From Verrucomicrobiaceae bacterium (GTDB taxonomy: Bacteria; Verrucomicrobiota; Verrucomicrobiia; Chthoniobacterales; JAATET01): a DNA stretch of 47,793 nt. The notes below the pieces were generated by a model. It was not told the origin of the DNA, made no database searches, and worked only from the letters and a program-made list of their open reading frames with translations. The position numbers and the translations under genes are program-made. The DNA is taken from the NCBI GenBank assembly GCA_027488755.1, contig JAIYAZ010000154.1:1-47793 (forward strand), read 5' to 3'. Below are positions 39,561 to 47,793 of this stretch, piece by piece (within the stretch, counting starts at the first letter, position 1; every line of letters starts with the position of its first letter).

Positions 39561-40684
39561 CGCTCGTCGATGGGCACGACCTTCTTGCCGGGCTCGGGGC
39601 CAGTGTATTCGCTGAGCGGGCGGTAGAGCCGGTTGTCGGCGAGCTGCTCGAGCACGTGGGCGGTCCAGCCCGAGGTGCGCGCGATGGCGAAGATCGGGGT
39701 GAAGAGATCGGTGGGGATGCCGAGCGAGTAGTAGACCGTGGCGGAGTAAAAATCGACGTTGGCGTTGAGGCCCTTGCGCTCCTTCATGATCTCGGCGATG
39801 CGCTCGCTCATGTGGATCCACTTGGGTTCGCCGAGTTCGTTGCTGAGCTTGATGGCCATGGCGCGGAGGTGCGGGGCGCGGGGGTCGAGCACCTTGTAGA
39901 CGCGGTGGCCGATGCCCATGATTTTTTTCTTCTGGGCGAGGGCGTCCTCGACCCAGGCGTCGACCTTTTCGGGCTCACCGATTTCCTGGAGCATGTGGAT
40001 GACGCCCTCGTTCGCGCCGCCGTGGAGCGGGCCCTTGAGGGTGCCGATGGCCGAGGTGATGGCCGAATACATGTCGCTGAGCGTGGCAATCGTCACGCGG
40101 GCGGAGAACGTCGAGGCGTTCATGCCGTGGTCGGCGTGGAGGACGTAGGCGACGTCGAGGGTCTCGGTGGCGTCGGCCGTGGGGGTGATGCCGGTGATGA
40201 GGTAGAGGAAATGACCGGCCTCACCGAGATCGGTGCGCACGGGCGGGAAGTCGAGCCCCTGGCGGTGGCGGTGGAAGTAGGCGGCGATCACGCCGACCTT
40301 GGCGGTGATGCTGACGGCGCGGTGGCGGTTTTTGTCGAGCTTGATGTCCTCGCCGAGGCTGGAGTCGTAGAGGCCGAGCATGGAGACGCCGGTGCGGATG
40401 ACGTCCATGGGGTTCGCGTTTTTCGGCGTGCCCTTGATGAAGTCGATGACGCCCTGCGGCAGCTCGCGCTGGCTGCGGAGGGTGTGCTGAAGGTCGTCGA
40501 GCTCGCGGCGATTCGGGAGGTGGCCGTGCCAGAGGAGGTGAACGACCTCCTCGTAGGTGACGCGGCCGGCGAGTTCGTTGATGTCGTATCCGGCGTAGAT
40601 GAGCACGCCTTCCTCACCCCGCACGTCACTGAGGGCGGTGGCGTTGGCGACGATTCCTTCGAGTCCTTTGGCAATGACGGGCAT
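39557..40684 (-). CDS. gltA: Citrate synthase
   Basis: A 375-residue citrate synthase condensing oxaloacetate and acetyl-CoA at the entry of the TCA cycle. Recognisable are LHADHGMNASTFSAR, GPLHGGANEGV, the catalytic-site GHRVYK and NVDFYS (catalytic Asp, about 312). The length is that of the short dimeric type found in Gram-positives and archaea, which lacks the NADH-binding N-terminal part of the E. coli hexamer. A 2-methylcitrate synthase cannot be ruled out, but the sucC-sucD genes upstream on the same strand favour the TCA role. The sucCD terminator lies between them, so it probably has its own promoter in 40685-40797, where I see no convincing match. Confidence 0.93.
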   Translation of the reverse strand: MPVIAKGLEGIVANATALSDVRGEEGVLIYAGYDINELAGRVTYEEVVHLLWHGHLPNRRELDDLQHTLRSQRELPQGVIDFIKGTPKNANPMDVIRTGVSMLGLYDSSLGEDIKLDKNRHRAVSITAKVGVIAAYFHRHRQGLDFPPVRTDLGEAGHFLYLITGITPTADATETLDVAYVLHADHGMNASTFSARVTIATLSDMYSAITSAIGTLKGPLHGGANEGVIHMLQEIGEPEKVDAWVEDALAQKKKIMGIGHRVYKVLDPRAPHLRAMAIKLSNELGEPKWIHMSERIAEIMKERKGLNANVDFYSATVYYSLGIPTDLFTPIFAIARTSGWTAHVLEQLADNRLYRPLSEYTGPEPGKKVVPIDER

Positions 40685-40797
40685 AAACTTAGATGAGGCG
40701 TTTGGGGTTAAGACGCTGGCTGCGCAGCAGGTTACATGCTCAGGGCGGGAGGTGAATTCTTTTCCGCCGCAAATGCGCGGGGCCGGGAAATGCGGGT

Positions 40798-40829
40798 AAA
40801 AAAAGGGACGCGCGTGGGCGCGTCCCTTT
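40798..40829 (-). terminator. Intrinsic terminator of sucC-sucD
   Basis: On the minus strand a 9-pair GC stem (GGGACGCGC at 40826-40818 with GCGCGTCCC at 40813-40805) with a 4-base loop, extended by three A-T pairs, is followed by TTTTTTT (40804-40798). It lies 29 bases past the sucD stop and is the clearest terminator in the window. Confidence 0.92.
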
Positions 40830-40857
40830 CGCGGGAAGACGGTGGCGGCGGGTGGGG

Positions 40858-41757
40858 TTATTTGCCCTTCCAGTGGCGGATAAGGGTGTCGGCCATCTCA
40901 GCGGGCGTGGGGGAGACGGCGATGCCGGCGTCCTCCATGGCGGCGATTTTCGCGGCCGCGGTGCCCTTGCCGCCGCTGACAATGGCGCCGGCGTGGCCCA
41001 TGCGGCGCCCGGGGGGCGCGGTGGCTCCGGCGATAAAGCCGGCGATGGGCTTTTTGCAGTATTCCTTGGCCCAGGCGGCGGCCTCTTCCTCGGCGGTGCC
41101 GCCGATTTCACCGATCATGATGATGGCTTCGGTCTCGGGGTCGTCGTTGAACATTTTGAGCACGTCGAGGTGCGAGGTGCCGTTGACGGGGTCGCCGCCG
41201 ATGCCGACGCAGGTGCTCTGGCCGTAACCACGCGTGGTGAGCTGCCAGACGGCCTCGTAGGTGAGGGTGCCGGAGCGGGAAACGACGCCGACGTTGCCCT
41301 TCTTGTGGATGTAACCGGGGGCGATGCCGATGCGGCAGCCGCCGTGGGAGTTTTCGCCGGTGCCGGGGGTGACGAGGCCGGGGCAATTCGGGCCGATGAG
41401 CCGGGTCTTCGAACCCTTCATGAAGTGCTTCACCTTGACCATGTCGTTGACCGGGATGCCCTCGGTGATGGCGACGACAAGGTCGAGGCCGGAGTCCACG
41501 CCCTCGAGGATGGCGTCCGCGGCGAAGGGCGGCGGCACGAAGACCACCGAGACGGTCGCGCCCGTGGCGGCGACGGCTTCGGCGACGGTGTCAAAAATGG
41601 GAACCTGGTTCTCGAAGAGCTGGCCGCCCTTGCCGGGGGTGACGCCGGCGACGACCTGCGTGCCGTAGTCGAGGCTGAGCTTCGCGTGGCGGGCGCCGAA
41701 GCTGCCGGTGATGCCCTGGATGAGGATCTTGGTTTCGGGGGTGACGAGAATGGACAT
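40858..41757 (-). CDS. sucD: Succinyl-CoA synthetase alpha subunit
   Basis: A 299-residue succinate-CoA ligase alpha subunit. The CoA-binding Rossmann domain begins [20 protein letters not shown] and [18 protein letters not shown]; the ligase domain has [14 protein letters not shown] and the phosphohistidine in [16 protein letters not shown] (about His253). With SucC it makes ATP or GTP from succinyl-CoA in the TCA cycle. It follows sucC by 26 bases and ends just before a strong terminator, so the two form a bicistronic operon. Confidence 0.97.
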   Translation of the reverse strand: MSILVTPETKILIQGITGSFGARHAKLSLDYGTQVVAGVTPGKGGQLFENQVPIFDTVAEAVAATGATVSVVFVPPPFAADAILEGVDSGLDLVVAITEGIPVNDMVKVKHFMKGSKTRLIGPNCPGLVTPGTGENSHGGCRIGIAPGYIHKKGNVGVVSRSGTLTYEAVWQLTTRGYGQSTCVGIGGDPVNGTSHLDVLKMFNDDPETEAIIMIGEIGGTAEEEAAAWAKEYCKKPIAGFIAGATAPPGRRMGHAGAIVSGGKGTAAAKIAAMEDAGIAVSPTPAEMADTLIRHWKGK

Positions 41758-41783
41758 CGGTGCGGTGGGCTTGAGGTGGTTCG

Positions 41784-42968
<1,185 letters not shown>

Positions 42969-43040
42969 GCGTTGGGCGAGGGAATTGGGACGCGGAGCGC
43001 CGGGCGCTCGGGCGGACTGGTGAGGGATTGGGTAGCGAAG

Positions 43041-43067
43041 CGCTCCGCCCTTGGCAAGGGCGGAGCG
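43041..43067. repeat. Perfect 12-pair inverted repeat between gpmA and sucC
   Basis: CGCTCCGCCCTT, a 3-base loop GGC, then the exact complement. It lies in the 143-base gap downstream of gpmA and upstream of sucC, both on the minus strand. No T-tract follows on either strand, so it is not a standard intrinsic terminator; it may halt or protect the gpmA transcript, or be a dispersed repeat element. Confidence 0.75.
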
Positions 43068-43111
43068 GGGATGGAGACGTTTCGGGCCGCGGCGGGCGGC
43101 ACGAGCGGGTA

Positions 43112-43858
43112 TTACTTGGCCTTGCCCTGCGCGGCCACGGCGGCCATGGCGGCGGCAATCGCTTCCTGGTCGCCCAGGTAGTAGTGCTTGATGGGCTTGA
43201 GGTCGGCGTCGAGCTCGTAAACGAGCGGCACGCCGGTCGGGATGTTCAACTCCAGCACCTCGGCCTCGGTGAGGTTGTCGAGATACATGGCGAGCGCGCG
43301 CAGGCTGTTGCCGTGGGCGGCGATGATCACGCTTTTACCGGCCTTCACCTGCGGGGCGATGGTCTCCTGCCAGAGCGGGAGAAAGCGGGCGACGGTGTCC
43401 TTGAGGCACTCGGTGAGCGGGAGCTCGCTCTTGGGCACGTTGGCGTAGCGCGGGTCGTGGCCGGGGAAGCGCGGGTCGCTCTCCTCGAGGGCCGGCGGCG
43501 GGATGTCGTAGCTGCGGCGCCAGATCTTCACCTGGTCGTCGCCGAATTTTGCGGCCGTCTCGCCCTTGTTGAGGCCCTGCAGCGCGCCGTAGTGGCGCTC
43601 GTTGAGGCGCCAGCTTTTCGCGGTGGGAACCCAGAGCTGGTCGAGTTCGTCGAGGGCGATCCAGAGCGTGCGGAGCGCGCGCTTGAGCACGGAGACGTAG
43701 GCGAGATCAAACGCAAAGCCCTCGGCTTTGAGCACTTCGCCGGCGCGTTTGGCCTGCGCGCGCCCTTCGTCGGTGAGGTCCACGTCGTGCCAGCCGGTGA
43801 AGCGGTTTTCTTTATTCCAGGTGCTTTCGCCGTGGCGGAGGAGGACAAGTTTGTGCAT
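43112..43858 (-). CDS. gpmA: 2,3-bisphosphoglycerate-dependent phosphoglycerate mutase
   Basis: A 248-residue glycolytic mutase starting at ATG 43858. The phosphohistidine is in [20 protein letters not shown] (His9), followed by [26 protein letters not shown] and the second His in [12 protein letters not shown] (about 181). These are the dPGM hallmarks, and the length equals E. coli GpmA (250). It interconverts 3- and 2-phosphoglycerate. It is divergent from the EEP-family gene with 69 bases between. The frame extends upstream into that gene's antisense, which was excluded. Confidence 0.97.
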   Translation of the reverse strand: MHKLVLLRHGESTWNKENRFTGWHDVDLTDEGRAQAKRAGEVLKAEGFAFDLAYVSVLKRALRTLWIALDELDQLWVPTAKSWRLNERHYGALQGLNKGETAAKFGDDQVKIWRRSYDIPPPALEESDPRFPGHDPRYANVPKSELPLTECLKDTVARFLPLWQETIAPQVKAGKSVIIAAHGNSLRALAMYLDNLTEAEVLELNIPTGVPLVYELDADLKPIKHYYLGDQEAIAAAMAAVAAQGKAK

Positions 43859-43927
43859 TTGCAATGGTGATTCGGCGCGTTTATACAGGCCCGACTTCCG
43901 CGTTGGCAAGACGGCGCGGCCGCCCCG

Positions 43928-44707
43928 TTGACCTCCGTGAAATTTTCCGCGCTGACCTTCAACATGCAGTTCGGGCAGGGGTGGGATCCGATTGACCCGG
44001 ACCGCGCCCCTATCCGCCTCGACGAGACCATCGCCTTCCTGCGAGAGACCGATGCCGACGTCATCCTGCTCCAGGAGGTCGAGCAAGCCCGCCCCGGCGG
44101 CGAGCAACCCGACCCGCCCCCGCATTTCACCCGCCTGCAGGCCGCGCTCGACGGCTACCACGGCGTCTTTGCCTACCCGCAGCGCAATCCCGATGAGTTG
44201 CCCTTCGGCATCGCGCTCGCCATTTTTGCCCGCGCGCCGCTCGGGGATTTTGTCGCCCACGACCTGCCGCCCGCGCCGATTTCCTTCGAGTTTGACGGCC
44301 GCACCGTCGCGCCCTCGCACCGACAGCTCATCGAGGCCCGCCTGCGCCTGGCCGGCCGCTCCGTGCGGCTGCTCAACACGCACCTCCAGGCGTTTTTCAT
44401 GATCAACGGCTCCAGCAACGACCACCCCGGCCAGCGCGACCGCGTCGAGGCCGCGCTGCGCGCCTCCACCGAGCCCACGCTGCTCGCGGGCGACTTCAAC
44501 TGCGGCCCCGGCGAGACGCTCGTCGAACAATTCGCCGCCGCCGGCTACCGCGCCGCGCAGACCACCGAACCCACCTGGCGCCGCCGCCCCTACGTGATGG
44601 ACCACTTTTTCACGAACGACGGCCTCCGCGTGGAATCCCTCGAAGTGATCCCCACCCTCACCTCCGACCACCACGCCCTGCGCGGGGAGTTCCGCCTCGC
44701 CGCCTGA
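43928..44707 (+). CDS. Endonuclease/exonuclease/phosphatase-family protein
   Basis: A 259-residue protein of the EEP (DNase I-like) fold, starting at TTG 43928 or GTG 43937. Metal and catalytic residues appear in [40 protein letters not shown] and [11 protein letters not shown]. Related proteins include DNases, inositol-phosphate phosphatases and sphingomyelinases, so the substrate is open. No signal peptide. Four bases later the exonuclease III gene begins, so the two EEP proteins are cotranscribed. Sequence identity between them is low apart from the motifs. Confidence 0.85.
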   Translation: MTSVKFSALTFNMQFGQGWDPIDPDRAPIRLDETIAFLRETDADVILLQEVEQARPGGEQPDPPPHFTRLQAALDGYHGVFAYPQRNPDELPFGIALAIFARAPLGDFVAHDLPPAPISFEFDGRTVAPSHRQLIEARLRLAGRSVRLLNTHLQAFFMINGSSNDHPGQRDRVEAALRASTEPTLLAGDFNCGPGETLVEQFAAAGYRAAQTTEPTWRRRPYVMDHFFTNDGLRVESLEVIPTLTSDHHALRGEFRLAA

Positions 44708-44711
44708 CCCC

Positions 44712-45479
44712 ATGCGCCTTCTCAGCTGGAACGTCAACGGCCTCCGCGCCGTCGTAAACAAAGGCTTCCCCGAATGGCTCGCCCGCGAGGACGCCGACAT
44801 CATCTGCCTCCAGGAAACCAAGGCCCGCCCCGATCAACTCACGCACCTCGAATGGCCCGCCGCCTACCAGCCGTTTTGGAACGCCGCGGAAAAACCCGGC
44901 TACTCCGGCACCGCCATTTTCACAAAGACGCCGCCGCTTGCCGTCACCACCGGCATCGGCATCGCCGAACACGACCGCGAAGGCCGCGTGCTCACCGCCG
45001 AGTTTGCCGACTACTTTGTCGTCTCGGTCTACGTGCCCAACACGAAGCGCGATCTCTCCCGCCTGCCCTACCGACAGGCGTGGGACCGCGACCTCCTCGC
45101 CTACCTCAAGGCCCTCGAAACCCGGAAACCCGTCATCTGGTGCGGCGACCTCAACGTCGCCCACACCCCGCTCGACCTCGCCCGGCCGAAGGGCAACGAG
45201 GGCACCCACGGCTTCACCCCCGAGGAACGCGCGGGGTTCGACGCCTTCGTCGGCGCGGGCTTCATCGACACGTTCCGCGAATTTGAGAAATCCGGCGGCC
45301 ACTACACGTGGTGGAGCCTCATGACCGGCGCCCGCGCGCGCAACGTCGGGTGGCGCATCGACTACGTGCTCATCTCGCCCGCGCTGCGCCCCGCCCTCAC
45401 AAGCGCCTTCATCCAGCCCGACGTCCTCGGCAGCGACCATTGCCCCGTCGGCATCGAACTCGCGCTTCCCTCCGCGTAA
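44712..45479 (+). CDS. xth: Exodeoxyribonuclease III
   Basis: A 255-residue AP endonuclease / 3'-5' exonuclease of the ExoIII/ApeI family for base excision repair. All motifs are present: [67 protein letters not shown] and the terminal [11 protein letters not shown]. The [10 protein letters not shown] segment marks the ExoA/Ape1 branch. It starts 4 bases after the preceding EEP gene. Confidence 0.96.
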   Translation: MRLLSWNVNGLRAVVNKGFPEWLAREDADIICLQETKARPDQLTHLEWPAAYQPFWNAAEKPGYSGTAIFTKTPPLAVTTGIGIAEHDREGRVLTAEFADYFVVSVYVPNTKRDLSRLPYRQAWDRDLLAYLKALETRKPVIWCGDLNVAHTPLDLARPKGNEGTHGFTPEERAGFDAFVGAGFIDTFREFEKSGGHYTWWSLMTGARARNVGWRIDYVLISPALRPALTSAFIQPDVLGSDHCPVGIELALPSA

Positions 45480-45499
45480 CTCCCGCGTATTAGTCCCAT

Positions 45500-45883
45500 A
45501 TGCCCAAACAAGCTCTCCTCTTCGGCGCCCTGCTCATCGCCCTCGGCCTCATCGGCTTTGTGGCCACCGGCAGCACGCACAAAACCGCCCTCATCCCGGC
45601 CATCCCCGGTCTCATCCTCGCCCTTTGCGGCATCATCGGCACCGCCGTGCCCAAGGCCCGCATGCACGTCATGCACGTCGCCGCGCTCATCGGCCTGCTC
45701 GGGGCCAGCGGACTCGCGATGTCCGCGAAAAAAATTCTCGTCCTGCTCGGCGGCGGCGCCGTTGAGCGGCCCGTCGCCGCGTGGCTGCAATTCGGCATGG
45801 GCGCGATCTGCCTCGTCTTCCTCGTGCTCTGCGTGAAGTCGTTCATCGACGCCCGCCGCGCCCGCAAGGCCGCCGGGAACTAA
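45500..45883 (+). CDS. Small polytopic membrane protein
   Basis: A 127-residue protein with about four membrane helices: QALLFGALLIALGLIGFVAT, ALIPAIPGLILALCGIIGTA, VMHVAALIGLLGASGLAM and QFGMGAICLVFLVLCVKSFI, with a basic C-terminus (DARRARKAAGN). No catalytic motif. It resembles small conserved integral membrane proteins of planctomycetes and verrucomicrobia, but I cannot name the family. It starts 20 bases after xth and may be cotranscribed. Its stop overlaps that of the convergent metalloprotease gene. Confidence 0.75.
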   Translation: MPKQALLFGALLIALGLIGFVATGSTHKTALIPAIPGLILALCGIIGTAVPKARMHVMHVAALIGLLGASGLAMSAKKILVLLGGGAVERPVAAWLQFGMGAICLVFLVLCVKSFIDARRARKAAGN

Positions 45884-46887
45884 GCCCGCCGCCGCCAGCG
45901 CGCCAGCATCACCACCGCGGCTAGGGCGCACAAAGCCAGCGTCCCCGGCTCCGGCACGACGTTGTAGCCCAGGTCGCTTAGGATCGCGGCGTCGAGCGCG
46001 GTGAGGGTTTTCCGCGTGCCGGTTGTCAGCGTCGGATCCATCGCGGCCTCCTGCGCCAGACCCGTCGCGAGGCTCACGCTCATGATGCCCGCAGCGAGGT
46101 GCGAGCCGTCGGCGTTGATCACCCCGGTTCCCCCGCCCGTGAGGGCACCCACCGCGGGACCGCTCCAATTCGTTCCCGCCACGAGATTCGTCCACGTTTC
46201 GGACGACCCCACGCCGAGCGCGTGCAGCATTTCATGCAGCGCGACGGAGTAGAAATCCGACTCGCCCGCGGAAGGCAGGCTGTTCACGTCAAAATGCCAG
46301 GCCGTGTCGAGGTCGAACGCCAGCGTTCCCGCCAGCGAACCCGTCGCCACGCTGTAGGGCAGCGTTCCCCCGAAGTTGATGCTGCCGTTGAAAGTGAGCC
46401 CCACCGGGCCGGCGTTCCCGCGCAGCCCGGCCTGGGAATTCGCGGCCGCCGTGGCAAGCGCGTTCTGCGCATCCGCCGGGAACCCCGACGCGCCAAGCGA
46501 AAACCCAAGGCCCACCCCGCCGCCCTCGCCCAGCGTGGATCCGCTCAGCAGCCGCGCGCCGACGTAGAGCCGGAAAACATCCGCCCCGAGCGAAAACGTA
46601 TCGATCGTGTGATCCGTCACGCCATCCGAGGGATCGGTCACCTGCAGGCGCCAGTTGAACGTCACCGTCGTGGCGTTTCGCGTGCCCGCAAACGTGTCGC
46701 CCGGCACCGCCCCCAGCGTCGGCCCGATCACCGCGCCGAGGTCCGCCGCCGCCTGCTCCAGCGCGGTCTTCGCCGTCGGGTTCGCGGAGAAAAATCCGCC
46801 GTCGTAGGTGTAGTCGAGATCGAACACCAGCGCCCGCGCCGGCGACACACCCAGCGCCATCGAGAGCAGCAGAACGAGGACCCGCAT
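45880..46887 (-). CDS. PEP-CTERM-anchored zinc metalloprotease
   Basis: A 335-residue secreted protein: signal peptide (VLVLLLSMALGVSPARA), a beta-rich region starting LVFDLDYTYDGGFFSANPTA, then the zinc-binding helix VALHEMLHALGVGSS (HExxH about 218-222, followed by Gly but no clear third His in the HExxHxxGxxH place), and a C-terminal NVVPEPGTLALCALAA helix with WRRRA, a PEP-CTERM sorting signal. It resembles NF038122-type PEP-CTERM metalloproteases. ATG 46887 was chosen because it begins the signal peptide; the frame runs to 47790 antisense to the nitroreductase. The third zinc ligand may lie further along, in the segment NADGSHLAAGIMS. Probably acts at the cell surface. Confidence 0.88.
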   Translation of the reverse strand: MRVLVLLLSMALGVSPARALVFDLDYTYDGGFFSANPTAKTALEQAAADLGAVIGPTLGAVPGDTFAGTRNATTVTFNWRLQVTDPSDGVTDHTIDTFSLGADVFRLYVGARLLSGSTLGEGGGVGLGFSLGASGFPADAQNALATAAANSQAGLRGNAGPVGLTFNGSINFGGTLPYSVATGSLAGTLAFDLDTAWHFDVNSLPSAGESDFYSVALHEMLHALGVGSSETWTNLVAGTNWSGPAVGALTGGGTGVINADGSHLAAGIMSVSLATGLAQEAAMDPTLTTGTRKTLTALDAAILSDLGYNVVPEPGTLALCALAAVVMLARWRRRA

Positions 46888-46968
46888 GACCCACCCTTCG
46901 TCAAAAATCGGCCCCGGCGCAACATTTGCCCTTGCGGCCCCGCACGCCCCGCGCTCCATTCCCGGGCC

Positions 46969-47622
46969 ATGAGCACCATCTCCACCGCCGATTTGCTGTC
47001 CGCCCTCACCTGGCGCTACGCCACGAAGCAGTTCGACCCGGCGAAAAAAATCGACGCCGCCACGTGGACCGCGCTGGAGGACGCCCTCGTGCTCGCCCCC
47101 TCCTCCTTCGGCCTCCAGCCCTGGAAATTTCTCGTCATCACCGACCAGGCCACCAAGGACTCCCTCGTCCCGCTCTCCTGGGGCCAGCGCCAGCTCGCCG
47201 ACGCCTCGCACGTCGTCGTCTTCGCCGTGAAATTCCCCGTCACCGCCGAGGACGTCCACGCCCACATCGTCCGCACCTCCGAAGTCCAGGGCGCCCCGCT
47301 CGAAGCCCTCAAGGGTTTTGAGGACGTCGTCGCCGGCTTTGTCGCAAACCCGCCCTTCGGCCTCGAAGTCCGCTCCTGGGCCACCCGCCAGGTCTACATC
47401 GCCCTCGGCCAGTTCATGGCCGCCGCCGCGCTGCTCGGCGTGGACACCTGCCCCATGGAGGGCCTCGACCCCGCCGCCTACGACAAGGCCCTCGGCCTCG
47501 AAGGCTCGGGTTACTACACCGTCGTCGCCTGCCCCGCCGGCTACCGCCACGCCGACGACAAATACGCCACCCGCCCGAAGGTCCGCTTCCCGAAGGAAAA
47601 CGTCCTCACCCGCCTCGCCTAA
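46969..47622 (+). CDS. NAD(P)H-dependent nitroreductase family protein (NfsB-like)
   Basis: A 217-residue flavin reductase. The FMN-binding pattern SALTWRYATKQFDPAKKI, VLAPSSFGLQPWKFLVI and DTCPMEGLDPAAYDKALGLE with the closing VVACPAGYRHADDKYA is that of NfsB/DrgA-type oxygen-insensitive nitroreductases, which reduce nitroaromatics, quinones or flavins and act as dimers with FMN. Length equals E. coli NfsB (217). ATG 46969 begins the conserved region; the frame extends to 46099 over the metalloprotease antisense. Divergent from the metalloprotease with 81 bases between. Confidence 0.93.
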   Translation: MSTISTADLLSALTWRYATKQFDPAKKIDAATWTALEDALVLAPSSFGLQPWKFLVITDQATKDSLVPLSWGQRQLADASHVVVFAVKFPVTAEDVHAHIVRTSEVQGAPLEALKGFEDVVAGFVANPPFGLEVRSWATRQVYIALGQFMAAAALLGVDTCPMEGLDPAAYDKALGLEGSGYYTVVACPAGYRHADDKYATRPKVRFPKENVLTRLA

Positions 47623-47644
47623 ACCCGCCCGCCCGCTTCCCACC

Positions 47645-47793
47645 ATGAACCCCGCCTCCCGCGCTCTCGTCCCCCTCGCCGTCATCGCCATCCTGGCGCT
47701 CATCGCCCTCAACGGCCTCTTCGTCGTCGTTGAGGCCGGCCACGTCGGCGTCGTCAAACGCCTCGGCGCCGTCCAGCCCGAGCCCCTCAACGA
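47645..47793 (+). CDS. SPFH/prohibitin-family protein (5' part)
   Basis: An ATG at 47645 opens a frame that reaches the window edge with 49 complete codons. It encodes a basic start, one membrane helix (LVPLAVIAILALIALNGLFV) and VVEAGHVGVVKRLGAVQP, the typical beginning of the SPFH domain in prohibitins and HflC/HflK. Such proteins form membrane-anchored rings that regulate FtsH or organise lipid domains. The rest is outside the window. Confidence 0.75.
   Translation, partial: MNPASRALVPLAVIAILALIALNGLFVVVEAGHVGVVKRLGAVQPEPLN

Noticed and set aside
46099-47622. Full 507-residue frame for the nitroreductase
   Set aside because: The first 290 residues are antisense to the metalloprotease and Arg-rich; the conserved protein begins at 46969.

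Overview
The window looks like a chromosomal segment from a GC-rich member of the Verrucomicrobiota, most likely the Opitutaceae. This is inferred from several things read directly: very high G+C with C/G-ending codons, PEP-CTERM sorting tails on two secreted proteins, prepilins whose leader ends in Ala-Phe instead of Gly-Phe, many 4-base ATGA overlaps between genes, and few clear Shine-Dalgarno sequences. No rRNA, tRNA, CRISPR array, insertion sequence or prophage was seen. Genes fill the window almost completely; no gap exceeds about 190 bases.

Bases 1-10600 hold a type IV pilus / type II secretion-like machine. On the minus strand, nearly all with overlapping start and stop codons, lie a giant beta-rich pseudopilin (844 aa), a PilT-type ATPase, PilM-, PilN-, PilO- and PilP-like proteins, a pseudopilin and a PilX-like protein. 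A secretin is transcribed divergently. No PilB/GspE motor, PilC/GspF platform or prepilin peptidase is present. A separate pilin gene with its own promoter and terminator sits 27 kb away at 35772-36404.

Bases 10600-16750 carry xerD, purC, a PEP-CTERM SGNH hydrolase, an ArfB-like release factor, an aldose epimerase, a tiny membrane protein and a TPR protein. xerD and purC are separated by two inverted arrays of a 7-base repeat that run into both genes. Bases 16770-20310 are a zinc uptake locus (znuA, an unknown membrane-anchored protein, znuC, znuB) with a divergent Zur-like regulator and a likely operator between them.

Bases 20370-26607 form one tight forward unit: a small secreted protein, a UbiA-family prenyltransferase, a YdbH-like AsmA-family protein, a lipoprotein that appears to be a natural fusion of YnbE and YdbL, and a TolC-family protein. 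This is the most interesting part of the window: it suggests an intermembrane lipid-transport bridge with its putative chaperone built into the tether and a TolC partner encoded alongside. It is followed by an AbrB/Doc-type toxin-antitoxin pair whose toxin has lost the Lys-Arg of its active-site motif.

Bases 27366-34641 hold a low-GC CIA30-like gene, an aminoacyl-tRNA-protein transferase-like gene with an eroded cysteine motif, an AddB-like nuclease plus a nuclease-less AddA-like helicase, and an amino-acid-binding lipoprotein. Bases 34707-43858 are mostly metabolic: MgtE-like transporter, pilin, glgB, PAP2 phosphatase, citrate synthase, sucC-sucD with a clear terminator, and gpmA. The right end carries two EEP-fold nucleases or phosphatases including exonuclease III, a small membrane protein, a PEP-CTERM metalloprotease, a nitroreductase and the start of an SPFH/prohibitin gene.
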